Assembly (NCBI GenBank): GCA_002279355.1
Contig: NCBV01000006.1
Location: forward strand, 1-64,000
From: Acidiphilium sp. 37-60-79
GTDB taxonomy: Bacteria > Pseudomonadota > Alphaproteobacteria > Acetobacterales > Acetobacteraceae
Direction of reading: 5' to 3'
Length of the DNA: 64,000 nucleotides
A program made the translations under genes and the position numbers. Of the stretch, positions 8,764-16,605 are shown in pieces (position 1 is the stretch's first letter; the number at the start of each line of letters is the position of its first letter). The notes under the pieces are model-generated. The model ran no database searches. It was not told where the DNA came from and saw only the letters and a program-made list of their open reading frames with translations.

Positions 8764-9460
8764 ACCGCTGTTGCGCCTGGAGGGCGTGGGCAAGAAATTC
8801 GGGCTGCTCACCGTGTTGAATGAGGTGAGTTTTAGCGTGCAGCCGGGCGAGATTGTTGGGCTGGTGGGGCCGAACGGTTCGGGCAAAACGACTACGATCA
8901 ACGTGATTTCTGGCGTGCATCAGGCTGATTCGGGGCAGATTTTGTTCGAGGGGCAGCCGGTGCAGCGCCTGCCGATTTTCAAGCTGGCGCGGCTCGGGAT
9001 CAATCGGAGTTTTCAGGTGCCCAAGACCTTTCATGAGCTGACGGTGCGCGAGAATATTGAGGTGGCGGCGGCGATTGGCCGGGCGCGCGGGGCTGATCCG
9101 GCGGCGATTTTGGCGGAAATTGGCTTAGCCGAGCAGGCGGGCACGCTGGCGGGATCGCTCACGGTTAATCAGCAAAAAATGCTTGATTTGGGTCGTGCTT
9201 TGGCGACGGGGCCGAAATTATTGCTGGTCGATGAAATTGGCGCGGGGCTTAATCCGGCGGAATTGGGCGGGATTGCGCAATTATTGACCGGGCTGGCGGC
9301 ACGCGGGATCGCGCTGATTGTGGTTGAGCATTTGCTTGATTTCCTTGGCAAAATTACCGAACGGGTGATTGTGCTAGGGGCTGGGAAAATGCTGTTTGAA
9401 GGCTCGTTACAAAACGCGTCACGCGACCCGGATGTGGTCGCTGCGTTTATCGGAGGCTGA
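8753..9460 (+). CDS. livG: ABC transporter ATP-binding protein, LivG type
   Basis: A 235-residue cytoplasmic ATPase. Walker A GPNGSGKTT (about residue 39), the Liv-specific INRSFQVPKTF Q-loop, and the Walker B region LLLVDEIGAGLNPAE are visible. The signature motif before it reads SLTVNQQKMLDLGRA; the usual LSGGQ is replaced by LTVNQQ, an unusual feature worth noting. The ATG has a strong GGAGG site inside the end of livM, so the genes are translationally coupled. It pairs with LivF to power the importer. Confidence 0.9.
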   Translation: MASEPLLRLEGVGKKFGLLTVLNEVSFSVQPGEIVGLVGPNGSGKTTTINVISGVHQADSGQILFEGQPVQRLPIFKLARLGINRSFQVPKTFHELTVRENIEVAAAIGRARGADPAAILAEIGLAEQAGTLAGSLTVNQQKMLDLGRALATGPKLLLVDEIGAGLNPAELGGIAQLLTGLAARGIALIVVEHLLDFLGKITERVIVLGAGKMLFEGSLQNASRDPDVVAAFIGG

Positions 9461-9462
9461 GG

Positions 9463-10164
9463 ATGAGCCTGCTTTCACTGCGCAATGTGACGTCCGGCTA
9501 TGGGCGGATGCAGATTTTATGGGGCATTGATTTGGATGTCGCGCCGGGCGAAACGGTGCTGCTGCTGGGTGCCAACAGCGCGGGCAAGACGACCTTGTTG
9601 CGCAGTATCATTGGCATTTTGCCGTGCTGGGATGGTTCAATTACGTTTGATGGGGTGGCGATTGGCGGCGAAAAGCCGGATCAGCGGATCAGGCGGGGCA
9701 TTGCCTTCATGTCCGAGTTGGGGGTGTTTCCCTCGCTATCGATTGAGGAGAATATTCGGCTGGGCGGGTATTTTCTCTCCGGTGCGGAGGTGAAGCGGCG
9801 GAGTGAGCGGCTGTTTGAGCTGTTTCCGGCTTTGGCTGGCAAACGAAGGGATGCGGCGGGGACGTTATCGGGCGGGCAGCGGAAAATGCTTGGGATCGCT
9901 AAGGTGCTGATTTCCGAGCCGAAATTATTGTTAATGGATGAGCCGTCGTCGGGTTTGGCACCGGTGTTTGTTAAGCAGGTGATCGAGGTGTTGAAATCCA
10001 CCATTGGTGGCGGCACGGCGCTCTTGATTGCCGAGCAGAATGTTGCGTTTTTGGCGCTGGCCGATCGGGGCTATTTGATTGATCACGGGCAGGTGAAGCT
10101 TTCAGGCACGCGCGCAGCGCTTGAGGCGGATGATGCGGTGCGGGCGGCTTATTTCGGTCTATAG
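9463..10164 (+). CDS. livF: ABC transporter ATP-binding protein, LivF type
   Basis: A 233-residue ATPase, the second nucleotide-binding subunit of the importer. It has Walker A GANSAGKTT, LivF-type FMSELGVFPSLSIEENI, a standard signature LSGGQRKMLGIAK and Walker B LLLMDEPSSGLAP followed by the H-loop region. Only two bases separate it from livG, and GGAGG-like sequence precedes its ATG. It is the last gene of the five-gene transport operon; the terminator just beyond belongs mainly to the opposite strand. Confidence 0.92.
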   Translation: MSLLSLRNVTSGYGRMQILWGIDLDVAPGETVLLLGANSAGKTTLLRSIIGILPCWDGSITFDGVAIGGEKPDQRIRRGIAFMSELGVFPSLSIEENIRLGGYFLSGAEVKRRSERLFELFPALAGKRRDAAGTLSGGQRKMLGIAKVLISEPKLLLMDEPSSGLAPVFVKQVIEVLKSTIGGGTALLIAEQNVAFLALADRGYLIDHGQVKLSGTRAALEADDAVRAAYFGL

Positions 10165-10181
10165 CTAACGCTTCGCGTGAC

Positions 10182-10210
10182 AAAAAAACCCCGGACCTTG
10201 CGGTCCGGGG
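10182..10210 (-). terminator. rho-independent terminator of the RTX-like gene
   Basis: On the minus strand a perfect 9-bp stem, CCCCGGACC with GGTCCGGGG (10189-10210), is followed directly by seven T. This is a textbook intrinsic terminator, 25 bp after the stop of the gene at 10235. It may also slow readthrough from livF on the plus strand, where only a weak T-rich run follows. Confidence 0.85.
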
Positions 10211-10234
10211 TTCAATTTGGAGGTTCCTAGTCGA

Positions 10235-11479
10235 TTAGACGAACGAGCCGCCTGAATAGACCGAGGCTTGCGCCACGGTAAGGCCCTGCATGGTGATTTG
10301 CGTGCCATCCGAGAGGCTGACCAACACGCCAGGGGTACCACCGACATTCGAGCCGGTGATTGAGGTGATGTTGGTGCCATCGATAGCAAACAATTTGTCG
10401 GTGCTGAGGTTGAAGTTGGTGATCACGTCATTGCCGCCGGTCGCGGTCGGCGTGCCGAAGAAGTACACGTTCACCGCGTTCCCGGCCGTCGATCCGGTCA
10501 TGGTCGCGCTGCCGGAGTTCCCGAAGAAGAATTGATTGCCCGAACCGGCGGTGGAGATCACATCCGCGCCGACGCCTGCCTGGAACAGGTTGGTGCCTGT
10601 CGAAGAACTGGCCAGCAAGGTCTCGTTACCCACGCCGGCGAACAGATAATTTTTGCCGGTGACCGGCGTGATGGTCGGTGTAACGCCGTCAGCATTAAAG
10701 CCAGCCGCAAGAAGATCGTTGTTGCCGCCACCGACCAATTCAGCGCCCCCCGTACCCGCGATGAGCACGTTGTTGCCGGATGTGCCGCCCGAAAAAGTGC
10801 CGCCGCCGACGCCGCCGAACACCGTGACCGTACCCGAACCGCCAGCGACTTTTGCCGCAGCCGTGCTGTTATTCACGAAGTCCATCGTGCCAGCATACCC
10901 TTTGACCACCGAGGCGAACACCGAAGCGCTGCCGGTTGCCGCAACGGTGGCATTGCCGAAATAGGATTTCACGCGAGAGTTGCCGGCAGAAAGAACGGCG
11001 GATTGCGAACCCTGAAGGTTCAGCGTGTCATTACCGCCCGCCGCGATGACCGATCCGGTGCCGGTGCCGGTGAACAAATCGACATTGCTGTTCGCGCCGA
11101 GGACGAAGGATTGACCATTATTGTTTGACGCCGTCACCGTCTCGGTGCCCGGCGCTTCCACGACGACCGTGCTAAAGGTGCTGGAAACCGCAAAGTTCGT
11201 AACGGGCGAACCGCCAGTGCCGGTTGCGCCAAAAACCTGATTGCTAATCACGAACAAACCGCCTGAGGCGGACGTGCCAACCGTTGATGTAATCTGACCC
11301 GTTTGCGCGTCGGCATTCTCGAAGGACACGGCGCCGGATGTGACAGCGGTACCGATCGCGTTGAGCGAGGCCTGTAAAGCGGCCACAACTCCAGATGCCA
11401 CCCCGTTCAGCGGCGTTGTGATCAGGCCATTTAGCGAATTGCCATTTACACCGCCAATAACTGTTACCGAAGAACTCAT
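10235..11479 (-). CDS. RTX-like beta-repeat protein, probably secreted
   Basis: A 414-residue protein poor in charge, rich in Gly, Ser, Thr, Asn and Val, with almost no Lys or Arg. It has no signal peptide. From about residue 140 it contains repeated degenerate RTX-like nonapeptides (GGNDTLNLQ, GGGNNDLLA, GVGNETLLA, GVGADVIST, GGNDVITNF), and it ends with the FNLSTDKLFAIDG pattern often found after RTX repeats. These features are typical of calcium-binding proteins exported by type I secretion, with the signal at the C-terminus; no type I exporter is in the window. It has a strong GGAGG site and its own terminator, so it is a monocistronic, possibly well-expressed gene. Its upstream region carries a 95-bp exact copy of part of another gene. 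Could also be an adhesin or S-layer-like protein. Confidence 0.75.
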   Translation of the reverse strand: MSSSVTVIGGVNGNSLNGLITTPLNGVASGVVAALQASLNAIGTAVTSGAVSFENADAQTGQITSTVGTSASGGLFVISNQVFGATGTGGSPVTNFAVSSTFSTVVVEAPGTETVTASNNNGQSFVLGANSNVDLFTGTGTGSVIAAGGNDTLNLQGSQSAVLSAGNSRVKSYFGNATVAATGSASVFASVVKGYAGTMDFVNNSTAAAKVAGGSGTVTVFGGVGGGTFSGGTSGNNVLIAGTGGAELVGGGNNDLLAAGFNADGVTPTITPVTGKNYLFAGVGNETLLASSSTGTNLFQAGVGADVISTAGSGNQFFFGNSGSATMTGSTAGNAVNVYFFGTPTATGGNDVITNFNLSTDKLFAIDGTNITSITGSNVGGTPGVLVSLSDGTQITMQGLTVAQASVYSGGSFV

Positions 11480-11505
11480 TAGGGAACCTCCAAAAGACTT
11501 AATTT

Positions 11506-11600
11506 ATCCTAAATTCGGCAGTTTGAAGCTTGCGAATCGGGGCAAATCTGACGGAAATTGGTGTAATGGAAACGATAAATGGGGAAATTTTGGCTCACCC
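11506..11600. repeat. 95-bp exact direct repeat, copy 1 (upstream of RTX-like gene)
   Basis: Identical base for base to 52446-52540, in the same orientation. It starts with ATCCTAAATTCGG and ends with TTTTGGCTCACCC; bases immediately outside differ on both sides. This copy is non-coding and begins 26 bp upstream of the RTX-like start codon, so it would form its 5' leader or promoter. G+C is 42 of 95, well below the window. The two copies have no visible target duplication. Confidence 0.97.
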
Positions 11601-11743
11601 AGTACTATATTTTGATCATTTGATATTTTTTATGAAGAATATGACGGTTTTAAGTCACTATCGTTGAGTTTAAATCTGTTCACGCCATGCGGCGATGATT
11701 AACATTTTAATCTTCTATGAACAGTATTTTCGGGATAATTTTT
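11601..11743. other. AT-rich intergenic stretch
   Basis: About 140 bp between the 95-bp repeat and the inverted repeat after the oxidoreductase gene. It is strongly AT-rich compared with its surroundings and contains no plausible reading frame. It probably holds the minus-strand promoter of the RTX-like gene, but I cannot place hexamers with confidence. Confidence 0.5.
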
Positions 11744-11788
11744 GCGCCAGCCTAACACACGCGTCGCTGGCGCGTGTTAGGCTGGCGC
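11744..11788. repeat. 15-bp perfect inverted repeat
   Basis: GCGCCAGCCTAACAC (11744-11758) pairs with GTGTTAGGCTGGCGC (11774-11788) around a 15-base loop that itself contains GCGTCGCTGGCGC. It begins five bases after the stop of the quinone oxidoreductase on the minus strand. No T-tract follows on either strand (A-tract on the minus side), so it is not a standard terminator; it may be a 3'-end stabiliser or a REP-like unit. Confidence 0.8.
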
Positions 11789-11793
11789 GCGGG

Positions 11794-12822
11794 TCATCCG
11801 GCGCGGAAATCGAGGACGATTTTGCCGATATGCGCGCTCGATTCCATCAATCGGTGCGCCGTGGCCGCGGCGGCCACGGGCACCACATCATGCAGCACGG
11901 GTTTAACCCGGCCTTGCTCCAGCCAAGGCCACACGGTCCGGTGCAGGGCTTGGGCAATCGCGCCTTTTTCGGCGGTGCTGCGCGGGCGCATGGTGGAGCC
12001 GGTGATGCTCAGGCGCTTCAGCATGATCGGGAGTAAATCAAGCTTTTCCGCTACATTGCCTTGCATGAAGGCGATTTGCACCAGCCGACCGTCACGTTTG
12101 AGGAGCTGCAAATTGCGCGCGGTATAGGGGGCGCCCACCATGTCCAGCACCACATCGACGCCGGCGCGATCGGTCAGGCGGTGGAGTGCCTCGAGGAAAT
12201 CTTCATCGTGATAATTGATCGCGCCGGTGGCACCGAGCGCCATGCAGGCGGCGCATTTCTCGGCCGAACCGGCGGTGACGTAGATGGTGGCGCCGAATGC
12301 CGCGCCGAGTTGGATGGCGGTGACGCCGATACCAGAACTGCCGCCATGGACCAACACCGATTCGCCCGGCGCCAAACGGCCCAGATCGAACAGGTTGGCC
12401 CAGACGGTGAAATAGGTTTCGGGCAAAGAAGCGGCTTCGATCAGGCTGAGGCCGCGCGGCACGGGCAGACATTGGGCGGCTGGCACCGCCACATAATCGG
12501 CATACGCACCGCCATTGCACAGCGCGGTGACCGCATCGCCGTGTGACCAGCCTGTTACGTTTTTGCCGAGCGCGACCACGTGGCCTGCCGCTTCGAGCCC
12601 AAGAATCGTGCTCGCGCCGGGCGGCGGCGGGTAGGCACCCTTGCGTTGCTGGATGTCTGGCCGGTTGACCCCGGCGGCGGCGACCGCGATCAGAAGCTCA
12701 TCATCGCGCAGCACCGGCAGGTCGGTTTCGCCCAAAGCCAGCATTTCCGGGCCACCCGGTGCCGTCATGGCGACGAAGCGCATGCGCGCGGGAAGGTCGG
12801 GGGCTGCGGACGGGTTGGCCAT
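11794..12822 (-). CDS. NAD(P)H:quinone oxidoreductase, zinc-type alcohol dehydrogenase superfamily
   Basis: A 342-residue medium-chain dehydrogenase/reductase of the Qor/PIG3 group. The N-terminal GroES-like domain has AAAGVNRPDIQQRKGAYPPP and LGLEAAGHVVALG. The Rossmann domain has VHGGSSGIGVTAIQLG as its NADP-binding loop. Catalytic zinc ligands of true alcohol dehydrogenases are absent, as expected for quinone reductases. The start at 12822 is preferred because AAGGAGCG lies just upstream; the frame runs open to 12846. Probable role is one- or two-electron reduction of quinones or enones with NADPH in the cytoplasm. Confidence 0.9.
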   Translation of the reverse strand: MANPSAAPDLPARMRFVAMTAPGGPEMLALGETDLPVLRDDELLIAVAAAGVNRPDIQQRKGAYPPPPGASTILGLEAAGHVVALGKNVTGWSHGDAVTALCNGGAYADYVAVPAAQCLPVPRGLSLIEAASLPETYFTVWANLFDLGRLAPGESVLVHGGSSGIGVTAIQLGAAFGATIYVTAGSAEKCAACMALGATGAINYHDEDFLEALHRLTDRAGVDVVLDMVGAPYTARNLQLLKRDGRLVQIAFMQGNVAEKLDLLPIMLKRLSITGSTMRPRSTAEKGAIAQALHRTVWPWLEQGRVKPVLHDVVPVAAAATAHRLMESSAHIGKIVLDFRAG

Positions 12823-12878
12823 TTTTTCGCTCCTTGGGGTTGGCACGGCTCATATAGAGTGCAAGACGGAGCAAAACC

Positions 12879-14072
12879 ATGCCAAACCCCTTATCGCGTC
12901 GTTTGTTTTCGCTCGGCTCGGCCAGCCTTGGTGCGGCGGCGAGCGGCATTGCCCAGGCGGCGGCGCCGCGCGCCCCGGCGGGACCGGCGCTGATTGGCGT
13001 TATTGTGCCGACCAATGGCCGATTGGGCTTGGTGGGTGACGAGGCGTGGCGCGGTATTGCGCTGGCTTATGCCGCATTGCCGCCAGGGCAGCGGCCTGCT
13101 TTGCTGCGCGTGACCGCCGAGACCACTCGCGATGCGCAGCACGCGGTTGGGATGTTACACGGCAAGGGCGCTGCGTTGATCTTGGGCACGGCGTCATCCA
13201 CCCTGTCCTTCGCCGCGACCGAATCCGCCGAATTGGCCAATATTGCGTATTTGGAGCTGGATGCCCCAGCGGATGGGATTACCAAGCGGGGATTTCGCAG
13301 CTTGCATCGGTTTGGCACGACCAGCAGCGATGCGGCGGCGGCGGTGCGCGCCGCGATTACCGGCGTGATTGCTCCGGGCTGGCATGTGGCGCCGCAAAAG
13401 CTGCGCATTGGTCTGCTCTTTGACATCGGGGCGACGGATGGTGCGTTCGCGGCGGCGATGCTGGGTGCGCTGGCGGATGCGAAGATCACGCCGGTCTTGC
13501 CGATTGCCACGGCGACGGGCCGATATGATCTTGATGAGCCGGTGCGGCGGATGCAGCGGGCGACGCTTGATGTGGTGATCCATGCTGGACAGCCGGGCGG
13601 CGCGGCGTTGTTTTATCAGGCGATGGCGCGGGCGCGGTGGCGGCCGCGCATGGTGATCGGCACCGGCGCTGGCTATGCACTGGATACGCTGACCGCGCTG
13701 ATTGGTGCGGGGTTTGACCGCACGATGGTGGTGGCCAGCCCGAATTACGGCCCCGCGTCGGCCGCGATTGCGCGGGCTTATGATCAGCGATACGCGATCA
13801 AGCCGCGCGGGGCGGCGAGTTTGCAGAGTTATCTCGGCGCGGGGATCGCGTTTCAGGCGATAGCCAACAGCACGGCCAAAATCGGCCTCGCGGCCAGTTT
13901 GGCCGCGACATCGATTCCAGCGGGGACGCTTGCGAACGGGTGGGGTGTGCAATTTGACCATGACGGCCAAAATCAGCGCAGCTTTAACCTGTTGCAACAA
14001 TGGCAGAGCGGGGTTTTGCGCCCGATTGAGCCGGGTCAACCGGGCGCGGTGGCTCCTATCCTGGCGTTTTAG
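12879..14072 (+). CDS. solitary type I periplasmic binding protein
   Basis: A 397-residue protein with the Peripla_BP_6 (Liv/LpoA-like) fold: IGVIVPTNGRLGLVGDEAWRG opens lobe one and RIGLLFDIGATDGAFAAAML opens lobe two. The leader SRRLFSLGSASLGAAA has twin arginines, so Tat export is possible; cleavage near AQA. No permease or ATPase adjoins it; the neighbours are divergent oxidoreductase and convergent cytochrome c (3' ends overlap by 17 bp). It may serve a remote transporter or a non-transport role such as LpoA-like binding; no way to tell here. Confidence 0.8.
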   Translation: MPNPLSRRLFSLGSASLGAAASGIAQAAAPRAPAGPALIGVIVPTNGRLGLVGDEAWRGIALAYAALPPGQRPALLRVTAETTRDAQHAVGMLHGKGAALILGTASSTLSFAATESAELANIAYLELDAPADGITKRGFRSLHRFGTTSSDAAAAVRAAITGVIAPGWHVAPQKLRIGLLFDIGATDGAFAAAMLGALADAKITPVLPIATATGRYDLDEPVRRMQRATLDVVIHAGQPGGAALFYQAMARARWRPRMVIGTGAGYALDTLTALIGAGFDRTMVVASPNYGPASAAIARAYDQRYAIKPRGAASLQSYLGAGIAFQAIANSTAKIGLAASLAATSIPAGTLANGWGVQFDHDGQNQRSFNLLQQWQSGVLRPIEPGQPGAVAPILAF

Positions 14073-14730
14073 CGCTGGCCTTGGTGCTCGCGGCGGGCGC
14101 GCCGGGGGCGGGGTTCGGCGAAAGCGCGGCGTAATAGGCCGCAACCGCCGTTATGTCGGCAGGGCTGAGTTTGCGGGCGATATGGCGCATCAAATGGGTC
14201 GGGGTTTCGCCGCGGGTGCCTTTTTGCCAGGCGACCAGCTGGGCGGCGAGATAGGCTTGCGGCTGGCCGGCCAGACGCGGGAAACGCCCCTGCCCTAGCC
14301 CGCCAGTTCCGTGACACGACGCACAGGCCGGAACCGCGTTGGTGGTGCCGGTGTTGAGCCCTTGCATCGCGATTTGCGCGCCCAACCCACCCGGCGCGGG
14401 GTTGGGTTCGGCCATCGGTGTGACCGGCAAGCTGGCATAATAGGCCGCGATTTTGCTGCGGGTTGCGGCGGTGAGGGCAGCGGCCATGGCGTTCATCATC
14501 GCGTTGGCGCGGCTGCCATGTTTGAAGGCGTAGAGCTGCTGATTGAGATAACCGGCATGCAAGCCCGCGAGGGCCGGAAAATTCGCGGCTGCATTGCCCA
14601 TGCCATTGGCGCCGTGACACCCCGCGCATGAGGCGGTTTCCGGCGGGGCGGCGGCGATGCCGACCCCGGCCGACGCCGCGAGGGCGACGGCGAAACCCGT
14701 TGCTGCAACAAATCCGCGAAACTGTTTCAT
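14056..14730 (-). CDS. dihaem cytochrome c
   Basis: A 224-residue periplasmic protein with two class I cytochrome c domains. The haem-binding motifs are CAGCHG early in the mature protein and CASCHG in the second half; each domain has a downstream Met (axial ligand candidates near KHGSRANAMMN and THLMRHIA). The signal peptide runs from MKQFRGFVAATGFAVALAA to about GIAAA. The start at 14730 is chosen since it begins the signal peptide; three further in-frame ATGs upstream fall in a 15-bp tandem repeat. Resembles cytochrome c4, a small electron carrier to terminal oxidases. Confidence 0.9.
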   Translation of the reverse strand: MKQFRGFVAATGFAVALAASAGVGIAAAPPETASCAGCHGANGMGNAAANFPALAGLHAGYLNQQLYAFKHGSRANAMMNAMAAALTAATRSKIAAYYASLPVTPMAEPNPAPGGLGAQIAMQGLNTGTTNAVPACASCHGTGGLGQGRFPRLAGQPQAYLAAQLVAWQKGTRGETPTHLMRHIARKLSPADITAVAAYYAALSPNPAPGAPAASTKASAKTPG

Positions 14731-14735
14731 CTGAA

Positions 14736-14780
14736 CCTGCCTTGTCATTGCGTGCCTTGTCATTGCCTGCGTTGTCATTG
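14736..14780. repeat. three tandem 15-bp repeats upstream of cytochrome c
   Basis: Three adjacent 15-bp units of the form CSTGCSTTGTCATTG, differing only at two positions, directly upstream of the cytochrome start. On the coding strand each unit offers an in-frame ATG, so unit number could add or remove five-residue steps to the N-terminus without changing frame. Confidence 0.85.
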
Positions 14781-14809
14781 AACGCCTCGGTCGATGTTGA
14801 AAACGGGGA

Positions 14810-15466
14810 TCAAATCAGCCCTGAGGCGATATTGATCGTCAGCGCCAAAATAACAGTGTTGAACACATAGCCGATCAACCCTTGCACCGTCGCGGTGCGC
14901 CGCATGGTGCGCGCGGTGATTTCGACATCCGAGACCTGGAACGTCATGCCGATCACGAAGGCGAAATAGATGAAATCGAGATAGTCCGGGCGCTCTTCCT
15001 CGGGGAAGCGCAACCCGCCAGCGATCGCGCCGCCGGGCCGCGCCTCATAATATTCATGGGCGTAGCGATAGGCAAAGGTGACGTTGGTCATCAGCCAGGA
15101 TGCCACCAAGGTCATGGAGACGAGGCCGAGATAGAGCCCATCATGGCCCTTTTTCACATTGAGGCCGGAGAAAATGACGATCACCACAAAGCTCATGAAC
15201 GCGCCGAACAAGGTAATGGCGAACAGGGTCCATTCGCCTTCTTCCTGGCGGGCGGCATCTTCCTGGATGTCGCTATGATCGGCGCCGATGAAGTGAAACA
15301 CCACCAGCACCAGATAGGCGGCGACCATGGCATCCCAGCTCAACGCAAGCCGCGTCATCGCGGGGAGTGCTGCCGGCAGGAGCGGGAATGCGGCGAGGCC
15401 GCATAATAAGCCTGCGAACAAGCGCGGGCGACCGCGAATGATTTTATAGAGCAGCCAATTCCTCAT
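14810..15466 (-). CDS. DUF1345 membrane protein
   Basis: A 218-residue inner-membrane protein with about five hydrophobic helices. The C-terminal stretch PDYLDFIYFAFVIGMTFQVSDV is the DUF1345 hallmark, and AYLVLVVFHFIGADHSDIQEDA fits the family's first conserved block. Function of the family is not established. It lies between the cytochrome c gene and the divergent MalK-type ATPase; no operon partner is evident. Confidence 0.88.
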   Translation of the reverse strand: MRNWLLYKIIRGRPRLFAGLLCGLAAFPLLPAALPAMTRLALSWDAMVAAYLVLVVFHFIGADHSDIQEDAARQEEGEWTLFAITLFGAFMSFVVIVIFSGLNVKKGHDGLYLGLVSMTLVASWLMTNVTFAYRYAHEYYEARPGGAIAGGLRFPEEERPDYLDFIYFAFVIGMTFQVSDVEITARTMRRTATVQGLIGYVFNTVILALTINIASGLI

Positions 15467-15531
15467 TCGCCTCTGATAGCGGAGGATGCGCGAGCCTGGA
15501 AGCCATCGGCGGAATCATATAGGAGCGGGGG

Positions 15532-16605
15532 ATGGCGCGGATTTCGCTCTCCAATGTTTCCCAGCGTGTTGGCACCACCGAACGGCTCCGCGATATTTCG
15601 CTCGACATTGCGGATCGGGAGTTTTTGGTGGTGGTTGGGCCATCGGGCTGTGGCAAGACCAGCTTGCTGCGGCTGATTGCTGGGCTTGATCCGGTGACCC
15701 ACGGCACGATCAGCATTGATGGTGAGCCTGCCAACGCGATTCCGGCGGAGCAGCGCGGGCTCGCGATGGTGTTTCAGAGTCACGCGCTCTATCCGCATTT
15801 GACTGTGGCGGCGAATATTGGATTTGCGCTGCGCATGGGCGGCGCGGGGCGGCCAAGCATTAACGACGCGGTGAGCCGGGCGGCGGCGCTGCTGGGGCTT
15901 GAACCGTTGCTGGCGCGCAAACCCCACGAATTGTCGGCTGGTGAGCGCCAGCGCGTGGCGATCGGTCGGGCGATTGCGGCTCAGCCACGCGGCTATTTGT
16001 TCGACGAGGCGCTGGCGAATTTGGACGCGGTGCTGCGGGCGCAATTGCGCACCGATTTGGTGCGGCTCAATCGGGCTTTGCAGACCACGATGATTTACGT
16101 GACCCACGATCAGACCGAGGCGATGATTATGGCGGATCGGATTGTGGTGCTGAATGAAGGGCGGATTGAGCAGATTGGCACGCCACGCGGCCTGCATGAT
16201 CAGCCGGTTAATCGGTTCGTTGCCGGGTTCATCGGCACGCCGGGCATGAATTTTTGTCGGGCGGTTGTGACCGAGACTGGGTTTTTGCTGGAAGGTGGCG
16301 TGCGCTTTGACGATCCGGCCGGATTGGCGGGGGGGCTGGCGGCGGGGCAAATGGTTACGCTGGGGATCCGGCCCGAACATGTGCGGATTGCGCCGGATGG
16401 CCCGTTACACGGGCGGGTTGAGCGGATTGAGCATATCGGGTTCGAGGCGCATATTCATGTGCAGACTGACGATTCGGCGCTGATCGTGCGGGCGGGGCCA
16501 AATATTGCGCTGCATGCGGGGGAGCGGGTGAAGATTGCGTTTGATCTGGCGCGGCTGCATATTTTTGGACCAGACGGCGCGGCGCTACGCCGCGAGTTCG
16601 ACTAA
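15532..16605 (+). CDS. orphan ABC transporter ATPase, MalK/UgpC type
   Basis: A 357-residue ATPase of sugar or glycerol-phosphate importers. Walker A GPSGCGKTS is near residue 39, the Q-loop FQSHALYPHLTVAANI follows, the signature is LSAGERQRVAIGRA and Walker B reads FDEALANLDAVLR. The C-terminal third is the regulatory TOBE/OB domain (GIRPEHVRI). The usual DEPLSNLD is DEALANLD here. No permease or binding protein is nearby, so it probably serves a transporter encoded elsewhere. Its 3' end overlaps the end of pyruvate carboxylase by 21 bp on the opposite strand. Confidence 0.9.
   Translation: MARISLSNVSQRVGTTERLRDISLDIADREFLVVVGPSGCGKTSLLRLIAGLDPVTHGTISIDGEPANAIPAEQRGLAMVFQSHALYPHLTVAANIGFALRMGGAGRPSINDAVSRAAALLGLEPLLARKPHELSAGERQRVAIGRAIAAQPRGYLFDEALANLDAVLRAQLRTDLVRLNRALQTTMIYVTHDQTEAMIMADRIVVLNEGRIEQIGTPRGLHDQPVNRFVAGFIGTPGMNFCRAVVTETGFLLEGGVRFDDPAGLAGGLAAGQMVTLGIRPEHVRIAPDGPLHGRVERIEHIGFEAHIHVQTDDSALIVRAGPNIALHAGERVKIAFDLARLHIFGPDGAALRREFD

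Noticed and set aside
10182-10210. Terminator of livF on the plus strand
   Set aside because: The T-run is on the minus-strand side; the plus strand has only a weak TTCAATTT after the stem.
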